A stretch of 12,035 nucleotides of DNA, from assembly GCA_934561335.1 (NCBI GenBank), contig CAKTGD010000033.1, positions 1 to 12,035 on the forward strand, written 5' to 3'. Source of the stretch: an uncultured Oscillospiraceae bacterium. GTDB taxonomy: Bacteria; Bacillota_A; Clostridia; Oscillospirales; Oscillospiraceae. The position numbers and the translations under genes are program-made. The notes below the pieces were generated by a model. It was not told the DNA's origin, did not search any database, and saw nothing but the letters and a program-made list of their open reading frames with translations. Positions 6,865 through 12,035 of the stretch are shown here, piece after piece. How positions within the stretch are numbered: the stretch's first letter is position 1; the number at the start of each line of letters is the position of its first letter.

Positions 6865-7416
6865 ATGAAGATCCAATGGAAGAAAAACTGGAAGCGTCCG
6901 GCGGTGGTGCTGGCGGTGCTGGTGCTGGTGGGAGCGTCAGTCTATCTGAACTGGCGCTATGCAGGCAACGTAGCACAGACCGATAAGATTCTGGGGCAGG
7001 CTACGCTGGTCAACGAGAGCGGCGAGGGGGTTTCGGTGACGGAAGATGCTGCCGCGCAGAACAACTATTTTGCCACGGCACGGCTGAGCCGCAAGCAGGC
7101 TCGCGACAGCGCCATCAGTATGCTGCAGGAGGCAGAGATGGATGAAAATGCAACCGAAGAGGTGTGCAATGAAGCCAGCCAGACCTTGCAGGTGCTGGCG
7201 GGCTATACCGTGGCGGAATCCCAGATCGAGAATCTGGTGACCGCCAAGGGCTATGCCGACTGCGTGGTGTTTATGGGAACGGATTCGTGCAGCGTGGTGG
7301 TAGACGCGGGGGACGACGGCCTTGACGCCACCGATGTGGCGCGGATCAAGGATATCGTGATCAACGAGACGCAATATACCGCCGGACAGATTAAGATCAT
7401 GGAGGCGGGAGAGTGA
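6865..7416 (+). CDS. spoIIIAH: Stage III sporulation protein AH (SpoIIQ partner)
   Basis: This 183-residue protein is the mother-cell membrane protein that pairs with forespore SpoIIQ to link the two compartments. ATG 6865 has an excellent AGGAGGG seven bases upstream (6851-6857). A basic start (MKIQWKKNWKRP) leads into one transmembrane helix at about residues 13-31. A low-complexity linker follows (to about residue 70). The ring-building domain then runs from LSRKQARDSAISMLQEA to the end, with the ending IVINETQYTAGQIKIMEAGE typical of clostridial SpoIIIAH. It is the last gene of the operon and is followed by a hairpin. SpoIIQ itself is not in the window. Confidence 0.95.
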   Translation: MKIQWKKNWKRPAVVLAVLVLVGASVYLNWRYAGNVAQTDKILGQATLVNESGEGVSVTEDAAAQNNYFATARLSRKQARDSAISMLQEAEMDENATEEVCNEASQTLQVLAGYTVAESQIENLVTAKGYADCVVFMGTDSCSVVVDAGDDGLDATDVARIKDIVINETQYTAGQIKIMEAGE

Positions 7417-7439
7417 GCGGCTGATCGCCTTGCAAAAAC

Positions 7440-7468
7440 AGCCGGCTGTCTCCGGGCAGCCGGCTTTC
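7440..7468 (+). terminator. Probable terminator of the spoIIIA operon
   Basis: AGCCGGCT (7440-7447) pairs with AGCCGGCT (7458-7465), extended by a G-C pair, around an eight-base loop (7449-7456). Only three T residues follow directly, with another T-run at 7474-7479, so termination may be moderate. It lies 23 bases after the spoIIIAH stop. Confidence 0.7.
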
Positions 7469-7502
7469 CAAAGCTTTTTACCATTTCTGCCGCAAATTGT
7501 TG

Positions 7503-7531
7503 TTGTAATTTTTGCCGGGTGATGGTATACT
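7503..7531 (+). promoter_or_regulatory. Sigma-A-like promoter of the asp23-nusB unit
   Basis: TTGTAA (7503-7508) and TATACT (7526-7531) are separated by 17 bp. The -10 matches the consensus at five of six positions and the -35 at four of six. This is the only clear vegetative promoter in the 157-base gap between the spoIIIA terminator region and asp23. It lets these genes be read outside sporulation. Confidence 0.65.
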
Positions 7532-7573
7532 GATTTGTACGAATGAGTTTAATTACAAGGAGGCACGAGCAAT

Positions 7574-7933
7574 ATGCCTGAAAATAAAGAGTATATGACG
7601 CATCAGGAGGAGCTGGGCACCATTCAGATCTCCGAAGATGTGGTGGCGTCCATCGCATCCGCCGCCGCGCTGGAGGTTGAGAACGTGACCGGCCTGCTGG
7701 GCGGCAACGTATCGGACTTTATGGGCGGAAAGAAAATGACCACAAAGGGAATCCGCGTGGAAATGGACGGCGACGCCATTATGGTCAACGTATTTATCAC
7801 CGTGCGCTACGGCTGCACCATCGGTGAGGTGGCCAAAAAGACGCAAAATACCGTGTATCAGGCGCTGGAGAGCACCACAGGCTATGCGGTATCCGCTGTG
7901 AATGTTCATGTGGGCGGCATCAGCTTCAACTAA
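7574..7933 (+). CDS. Asp23/Gls24 family protein (YqhY-like)
   Basis: This 119-residue member of the Asp23/Gls24 (DUF322) family starts at ATG 7574 with AAGGAGG ten bases upstream (7557-7563). The core is complete: GTIQISEDVVASIASAAALEVENV at about residues 15-38, a variable middle (LLGGNVSDFMGGKK), then IRVEMDGDAIMVNVFITVRYG and a C-terminal VSAVNVHVGGISF strand. No signal peptide is seen. Its place directly before nusB matches B. subtilis yqhY, where the family has been linked to acetyl-CoA carboxylase control and lies next to accBC. Here accBC is absent, so the link to fatty-acid synthesis is not supported by this neighbourhood. Family assignment is sure; the exact role is not. Confidence 0.93.
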   Translation: MPENKEYMTHQEELGTIQISEDVVASIASAAALEVENVTGLLGGNVSDFMGGKKMTTKGIRVEMDGDAIMVNVFITVRYGCTIGEVAKKTQNTVYQALESTTGYAVSAVNVHVGGISFN

Positions 7934-7954
7934 ACGAAAAAGAGAGAGAAGAAT

Positions 7955-8404
7955 ATGACACGCAATACTGCCCGTGAGATCGCCATGCATCTGGCGTTTG
8001 AACTGAGCTTTACCGACATGCCCATTGAAGAATTTCTGGGCTATTACCTGTCTGAAGAGAAATTCGCGGAGCTGGCGCCCGAGTGTGCGCTGTATGCCGA
8101 GCGTCCCAACGCCAAGCAGGAGACGTATATCCGCCGCTTGGTATCCGGCGTGGCGGAGCATGCCGCCGAACTGGATACCTATATTGAAAAATACGCCAAG
8201 GGATGGCGCTTTGAGCGCATTTCACTGGTGGCTTCGGCCATCATGCGCCTTGCCATGTATGAGATCATGTACATGCCGGATATCCCGCATGGCGTTGCCA
8301 TTAACGAGGCGGTGGAGCTGACCCGGAAATATGACGAGCCGGAAACGGCAAAATTCGTCAACGGGATTCTTGGCAGCTTTCTGCGGCAGGAAATCGGGGA
8401 ATAA
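7955..8404 (+). CDS. nusB: Transcription antitermination factor NusB
   Basis: This 149-residue, all-helical RNA-binding protein joins NusE (ribosomal protein S10) at boxA sites to support rRNA transcription. It starts at ATG 7955 with a purine-rich GAGAGAGA upstream, a weaker site than its neighbours have. The N-terminus (TRNTAREIAMHLAFELSF) is the family's arginine-rich, RNA-facing helix. The C-terminal half carries the conserved LVASAIMRLAMYEIMYMPDIPHGVAINEAVELTRKY-type segment and the family ending AKFVNGILGSFLR. Length is normal. It lies 21 bases after asp23. A strong terminator hairpin follows only 11 bases after its stop, unusual for a gene that is elsewhere mid-operon. Confidence 0.97.
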   Translation: MTRNTAREIAMHLAFELSFTDMPIEEFLGYYLSEEKFAELAPECALYAERPNAKQETYIRRLVSGVAEHAAELDTYIEKYAKGWRFERISLVASAIMRLAMYEIMYMPDIPHGVAINEAVELTRKYDEPETAKFVNGILGSFLRQEIGE

Positions 8405-8415
8405 GCAGCCGGATC

Positions 8416-8445
8416 AAGGGGCAGGGCGTTGGCCCTGCCCTTTTT
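8416..8445 (+). terminator. Strong terminator hairpin between nusB and xseA
   Basis: A 12-bp stem with one G-T wobble pairs 8416-8427 with 8432-8443 around a GTTG loop, ending in five T residues (8441-8445). It sits between two genes that are otherwise arranged as one operon. I see no clear promoter in the 36 bases between it and xseA, so it may act as an attenuator. Confidence 0.8.
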
Positions 8446-8481
8446 ACATGACTGCGCAGCAGGTGCTTTACAGGAGGCGCT

Positions 8482-9696
8482 ATGGAACAACACGTTTTCA
8501 GCGTGACAGAGGTCAACCAGTATATCAAACAGGCTATCGACGATATTCCGCAGCTGCAAACGCTGCTGATTCGGGGAGAATTATCCAACTATAAAGTTTA
8601 TCCTTCCGGCCACCACTACTTTACGCTGAAAGACGGCCAGAGCGCCATTCGCTGCGTCATGTTCCGCGGCAGCGCGGGAAAGCTGCGGTTTTGCCCGGAA
8701 AGCGGTATGCAGGTCATTGCCGGGGGCCGCATCAGCGTCTATCCCAGAGACGGTGCGTACCAGCTGTACTGCACCACGCTGTCGGCGGATGGGATTGGCG
8801 ATCTGTATGTGGCGTTTGAGCAGCTGAAGGAAAAGCTGAACCGGGAGGGGCTGTTTGATCCTGCCCACAAAAAGCCGCTGCCGGCCTACCCACGGCGCAT
8901 TGCCATCGTCACCTCATCGGCAGGCGCGGCGGTGCACGACATGATCCGTATCCTGCATCGGCGCTATCCCATTGCCAAGGTGCTGCTGCTGCCGGTTCGG
9001 GTGCAGGGCGTGGAGGCCCCGCCGGAGATCGTGGGCGCTATCCGCTATGCCAACCGCTGGCAGCTGGCAGATGTGCTGATCGTGGGGCGGGGCGGCGGCT
9101 CTATCGAGGATTTGTGGGCGTTTAACGATGAGCGGGTGGCGCGGGCCATCTACGCATCGGACATTCCGGTTATTTCCGCTGTTGGTCATGAGCCTGATGT
9201 GACCATTTCCGATTTCGTGGCGGATCGGCGGGCGTCCACCCCCTCCAACGCGGCGGAAATCGCCGTGCCGGATCACGCGGAGCTTTTAAAGCAGCTGGAT
9301 AGAGCTTCCCGTGCCATGGCACAGGGAGCATTGAGCACGCTGGAAAGGGCGGATGGGCAGCTCAAAGCGCTGGCGGCCAAGCGGGTGCTGGCCGATCCCA
9401 TGGCCTTTGTGGATGACCGGCGGATGCAGCTGGACAGCGTGCAGCAGCGTCTGGGGCTGACGGCCCACCGGCAGCTGAGCGCCCGGCAGCAGCATTTTGC
9501 GGCGCTGACGGCTTCGCTGGACGCGCTCAGCCCCCTGAAGGTGCTGGGCCGCGGCTACGCGGTGGCCCAGACAGAGGACGGAACCGTGCTGCGGACAAGC
9601 CGGCAGGTGCGGGAAGGCGACAGGATCCGCGTGCAGCTGGGTCAGGGGACATTGGGCTGCGCGGTGGAGCATATCATCAACGGTGAGGAGCGGTGA
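8482..9696 (+). CDS. xseA: Exodeoxyribonuclease VII large subunit
   Basis: This 404-residue protein is the catalytic and DNA-binding subunit of exonuclease VII, which digests single-stranded DNA from both ends. ATG 8482 has AGGAGG four bases upstream (8472-8477). Residues 1-100 form the OB-fold (FSVTEVNQYIKQAI, LLIRGELSNYK, HHYFTLKD, VIAGGRISVY). The catalytic domain has IAIVTSSAGAAVHD at about 139-152, DVLIVGRGGGSIEDLWAFNDE at about 197-217, and ISAVGHEPDVTISDFVADRRASTPSNAAE at about 230-258. A long helical, coiled-coil-like arm with many Gln, Arg and Ala spans about 265-345. The C-terminal strand region (LKVLGRGYAVA) closes it. All expected motifs are present and the length is normal. It overlaps nothing but is followed after three bases by xseB. 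Confidence 0.98.
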   Translation: MEQHVFSVTEVNQYIKQAIDDIPQLQTLLIRGELSNYKVYPSGHHYFTLKDGQSAIRCVMFRGSAGKLRFCPESGMQVIAGGRISVYPRDGAYQLYCTTLSADGIGDLYVAFEQLKEKLNREGLFDPAHKKPLPAYPRRIAIVTSSAGAAVHDMIRILHRRYPIAKVLLLPVRVQGVEAPPEIVGAIRYANRWQLADVLIVGRGGGSIEDLWAFNDERVARAIYASDIPVISAVGHEPDVTISDFVADRRASTPSNAAEIAVPDHAELLKQLDRASRAMAQGALSTLERADGQLKALAAKRVLADPMAFVDDRRMQLDSVQQRLGLTAHRQLSARQQHFAALTASLDALSPLKVLGRGYAVAQTEDGTVLRTSRQVREGDRIRVQLGQGTLGCAVEHIINGEER

Positions 9697-9699
9697 GAA

Positions 9700-9930
9700 A
9701 TGGCGGCAAAAAAGACATTTGAGGAAAATATGGCCCGTTTGGGTGAGATCGTGGAAAAGCTGGAAAAGGGCGAGGTGCCACTAAACGATTCTCTGAAGCT
9801 GTTTGAAGAGGGAACAAAGCTGGTAAACCAATGCCGGACAGAGCTGGATAAGGCGGAGCAGCAGGTGGTCAAGCTGATGAAGGGGCCTGACGGCGCGCCC
9901 ATCGAGCATGATTTTTTAAGTGAGGAATAG
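9700..9930 (+). CDS. xseB: Exodeoxyribonuclease VII small subunit
   Basis: This 76-residue partner of XseA is a helical hairpin several copies of which bind the large subunit's arms. The start at ATG 9700 lies three bases after the xseA stop, with GAGGAG inside the end of xseA. The family signature is clear: FEENMARLGEIVEKLEKGEVPLNDSLKLFEEG, then helix two (KLVNQCRTELDKAEQQVVKLM). Length is typical. The TAG stop lies one base before the ispA start, so the three genes are tightly coupled. Confidence 0.97.
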   Translation: MAAKKTFEENMARLGEIVEKLEKGEVPLNDSLKLFEEGTKLVNQCRTELDKAEQQVVKLMKGPDGAPIEHDFLSEE

Positions 9931-9931
9931 T

Positions 9932-10801
9932 ATGGATTACGAAGCAAGATACAAGGAATATCAACAGGCCATCGAGAAATATCTGGCGGGACTGTTTACC
10001 CGAAAGGTGTCCTATGGCAAGCTGTATGAAGCGATGCGCTACGCGATTCTGGGCGGCGGCAAGCGAATCCGCCCGGTGCTGACGCTGGAGTTTGCCCGGC
10101 TGGGCGGTATCGACTGGCATCTGGCGATTCCCTTTGGCTGCGCGCTGGAGCTGGTTCACAACTATAGCCTGATTCACGACGATCTGCCCTGCATGGACGA
10201 TGACGATCTGCGCCGCGGAAAGCCTGCCTGCCATAAAGCCTTCGGTGAGACGCTGGCCGTTCTTGCGGGCGATGCCCTGCAGCCGGAGGCCTTCCGCCTG
10301 ATTTTAGACGCGCCCATGCTGTCCACTGACACGCGGCTGGAGGCGCTGCGGGTGCTGGTGCGCGCCTGCGGTGCTGACGGTATGGTGGGCGGTCAGGTGC
10401 TGGATACGGTATACGACATTGGAGATGCAGAGGGGCTGACCCAACTGAACCGGCTGAAAACCGGCGTGATGATTTCCGGTGCAGCGGAGCTTGGCTGCGT
10501 GGCGGCCAAGATGAATCTGGGAATGCGCTCTCAGGCGCTTCAATACGCTGACGGGATCGGCAGAGCCTTCCAGATCCGGGACGATATGCTGGATGTGGTG
10601 GGCGACAGCGCGGTGTTCGGCAAGCCCATCGGCTCTGATCGTGAGGTGGGCAAGGTTACCTTTGTGGACGTGTTAGGACTGGACGGCTGCGCCCGGGAGG
10701 TGGAGCGCTGCACGCAGAGCGCCAAGGCCGCCGTGGCCAACTGGTCGGATCACATATTCCTGTGGGAGCTGGCCGACCGCATGGTAGGCCGCAGCAAATG
10801 A
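9932..10801 (+). CDS. ispA: Farnesyl diphosphate synthase (polyprenyl synthetase family)
   Basis: This 289-residue type II short-chain prenyl diphosphate synthase condenses isopentenyl diphosphate with allylic diphosphates to make farnesyl diphosphate, feeding undecaprenyl and quinone synthesis. I chose ATG 9932, one base after the xseB stop; an in-frame ATG at 9920 inside xseB would add MRNS. Motifs are in order: GGGKRIRPVL at about 41-50, the first aspartate-rich motif DDLPCMDDDDLRRGKP at 83-98 (DDxxxxD form), GDALQPEAF at 114-121, and the second aspartate-rich motif RDDMLD at 216-221. Tyr78 lies five residues before the first Asp, as in bacterial farnesyl synthases, favouring a C15 product. 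GKPIGSDREVGKVTF differs slightly from the usual KSTYV ending. The exact chain length is inferred. A bidirectional terminator follows. Confidence 0.95.
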   Translation: MDYEARYKEYQQAIEKYLAGLFTRKVSYGKLYEAMRYAILGGGKRIRPVLTLEFARLGGIDWHLAIPFGCALELVHNYSLIHDDLPCMDDDDLRRGKPACHKAFGETLAVLAGDALQPEAFRLILDAPMLSTDTRLEALRVLVRACGADGMVGGQVLDTVYDIGDAEGLTQLNRLKTGVMISGAAELGCVAAKMNLGMRSQALQYADGIGRAFQIRDDMLDVVGDSAVFGKPIGSDREVGKVTFVDVLGLDGCAREVERCTQSAKAAVANWSDHIFLWELADRMVGRSK

Positions 10802-10810
10802 ATGATACGG

Positions 10811-10844
10811 AAAAAGGACAGGCGCAAAAGCGTCTGTCCTTTTT
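10811..10844. terminator. Bidirectional terminator between ispA and the convergent surface-protein gene
   Basis: A 15-bp stem with a single G-T wobble pairs 10811-10825 with 10830-10844 around an AAAA loop. The outer stem is five A residues facing five T residues, so a T-run follows the hairpin on both strands. It ends the ispA unit on the plus strand. On the minus strand it lies 37 bases beyond the surface-protein stop. Confidence 0.88.
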
Positions 10845-10881
10845 CCTGCCTAAAATCTCCTGCTTTGGGAGAGGAGAAGCG

Positions 10882-12035
10882 TTATGGTCTCCTTCGCCGC
10901 AGCCACGCGCCGCCGGTCAGGCTCAGCGCCGCCATGCCGATGTACAGGGCAATGCCCGCGTCGCCGGTCTTGGGGCTCTCGATGGTCTTGTCATCGGTGG
11001 CGGAGCCGGAGGAAGAACGCCGCCTGCGGATCACGGTATCCTTTTGGGTGATCTCCCTGGTGGCCCCGGCATCCTTATAATACTTGCCGCAGCCTGAGCA
11101 GTACCAGTACTCAATGTTGCCCTCGGCGTGGGCGGTGGCCCACTTGGCGGGGAAGTGCTTCAGATCGCTGTGGTTATCGGGAGCAAGGCTGCCGTATGCG
11201 CCGCCGCAGACCTCACATTTTGCCTTGTGGCAGCAGTCCGCCTTGCCGCCGGAGCACTTGCCGTTTTCGCTGTGGCTCTTATCGCGGGAGCAGACGCGGG
11301 TGTGGGTGCCGTCGCCGTTGGATGTCCATTTGCCCCAGTCGTGGTCGAGGGCGGGGGTGTCCGTGCCGTCAGACAGCTTGACGCCGCAGCCCTTGCAGTG
11401 GGTGTCGCCGGTGTAGCCCTTCTCGGTGCAGGTAGCGGCCTTGGCGTTCTTTCGCTCGGTGCCGCCGTCGTGTTTCGTCGGATCAAGTTGGCCCCACTGG
11501 TCGACGTAAGTATCCGTTCCCTTGTAGTAGCAGGTGCCGCAGCTTGTGTAGTACACAGGCGGGGAGATACAGGTGGCCGCAGACTTCAGGTACATATTGC
11601 CCGGACCGAAACTATGATTGCTCTCGTATGCTTTCCCTTCCCCGCAGTTGGAGCAGCGAAGCCAGTGCTTGTCGGCGTCCCTTTCTACGGCGGGATCAGA
11701 GTCCCATTTCCACGTCTTAGGGAAGCTATGTCCGCCATAGTACTGCCCGCCGCAGCCGGTGCATGTGCCCTGTGTGACACAGGTCGCGGCGCCGTCGCCG
11801 CCGCAGTTCGCCGTGTCAACCTCGTTGCAGCCTTCACGCTGGCAGGTGCGGGTGTGGGTCTTGTTGTCGCCCTTGGACTGCCACGCGCCCCAGTCGTGGC
11901 CCAGAATACCGTATTCACCGCCGCATTTCTCGCAGGTTTTGCCCATGGTGCAGGTGGGTGTTTCGGTGCCGCCGGTGTGCAGACTGTATTTGTAGTCCGA
12001 ATCACGGAAGGTGTTTTCTTTTCTGCAATTTGAGC
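10882..12035 (-). CDS. Cysteine-rich repeat surface protein with SPKTG wall-sorting signal (5' truncated)
   Basis: I do not recognise a named gene. The frame stays open to the window edge, so ATG 11946 is probably internal; 383 residues are visible. Numbering from that Met, the C-terminus has SPKTGD at 324-329, a hydrophobic helix (about 331-349) and RRRR, a sortase signal. Its SPKTG form resembles the (S/N)PxTG type used by class B-like sortases. The rest is repeats. HDWGxW...GDxxHTRxC occurs at 17-35 and 202-219. C-x5-C-x2-CGGxYG occurs three times, ending at about 13, 71 and 252. WxxC-x2-CG occurs at 95-102 and, as YWYCSGCGKYYKDA, at 280-293. HxGGTE occurs twice, the second followed by ATCTEKGYTGD. 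Seven CxxC pairs and 24 Cys lie in the last 354 residues, suggesting metal binding or disulfides. Many gut Clostridia surface proteins carry such repeats; the function of this one is unknown. Confidence 0.85.
   Translation of the reverse strand, partial: SNCRKENTFRDSDYKYSLHTGGTETPTCTMGKTCEKCGGEYGILGHDWGAWQSKGDNKTHTRTCQREGCNEVDTANCGGDGAATCVTQGTCTGCGGQYYGGHSFPKTWKWDSDPAVERDADKHWLRCSNCGEGKAYESNHSFGPGNMYLKSAATCISPPVYYTSCGTCYYKGTDTYVDQWGQLDPTKHDGGTERKNAKAATCTEKGYTGDTHCKGCGVKLSDGTDTPALDHDWGKWTSNGDGTHTRVCSRDKSHSENGKCSGGKADCCHKAKCEVCGGAYGSLAPDNHSDLKHFPAKWATAHAEGNIEYWYCSGCGKYYKDAGATREITQKDTVIRRRRSSSGSATDDKTIESPKTGDAGIALYIGMAALSLTGGAWLRRRRP

Noticed and set aside
11944..11946. ATG at 11946 as the true start of the surface protein
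   Set aside because: The frame stays open to the window edge and the upstream residues continue the same repeat pattern (HTGGTE, TCTMGKTC). There is no signal peptide after this Met, although the protein carries a wall-sorting signal.
11000..11950. Repeats in the surface-protein region considered as a CRISPR array
   Set aside because: The similarity is at protein level, with diverged DNA, irregular spacing and no fixed-length spacers. No cas gene is present.
11128..12033. Plus-strand open frame (301 codons) opposite the cysteine-rich surface protein
   Set aside because: Its alanine- and valine-rich repeats are the reverse reading of the cysteine/glycine-rich cassettes. The minus strand shows a sorting signal and coherent repeats, so it is the real one.

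Overview
The window is a housekeeping and sporulation stretch from a spore-forming, Gram-positive, GC-rich Clostridia member. The best guess is a gut Oscillospirales relative (Flavonifractor, Oscillibacter or Lawsonibacter-like). The evidence is a complete spoIIIA operon, a DUF4364 gene, Firmicutes-type strong ribosome binding sites, and a wall-anchored protein built from repeats typical of gut Clostridia surface proteins. The genus is inferred, not shown.

Layout. Positions 1-1652 hold the C-terminal half of dnaE (DNA polymerase III alpha). A strong sigma-A-like promoter straddles its stop codon and drives a DUF4364 gene and a small four-helix membrane protein. A rho-independent terminator at about 2677-2715 closes this unit. 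Directly behind it is a good match to a sigma-E promoter (2719-2748), then the eight-gene spoIIIA operon (2779-7416). Most of the operon's junctions overlap (GTGA, TGATG or ATGA), and a hairpin at 7440-7468 ends it. A sigma-A-like promoter (7503-7531) starts the next unit: asp23/yqhY, nusB, xseA, xseB and ispA. A strong terminator hairpin lies inside it, between nusB and xseA. A bidirectional terminator at 10811-10844 separates ispA from a convergent minus-strand gene. That gene encodes the C-terminal part of a cysteine-rich, SPKTG-anchored surface protein whose N-terminus lies beyond the window.

How the genes work together. SpoIIIAA-AH form the mother-cell half of the A-Q feeding channel to the forespore, with SpoIIIAH as the partner of SpoIIQ. 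The asp23-nusB-xseAB-ispA unit joins rRNA antitermination, exonuclease VII and farnesyl diphosphate synthesis. Gene order follows the Bacillus subtilis series spoIIIA - accBC - yqhY - nusB - folD - xseA - xseB - ispA - dxs, but accBC and folD are missing, and the surface protein sits where dxs would be expected.

Novelty. Most of the window is ordinary. I see no CRISPR array, transposon, tRNA, rRNA or defence system. The points most worth a second look are the repeat-rich surface protein, the terminator inside the nusB-xseA unit, and the two well-formed promoters.
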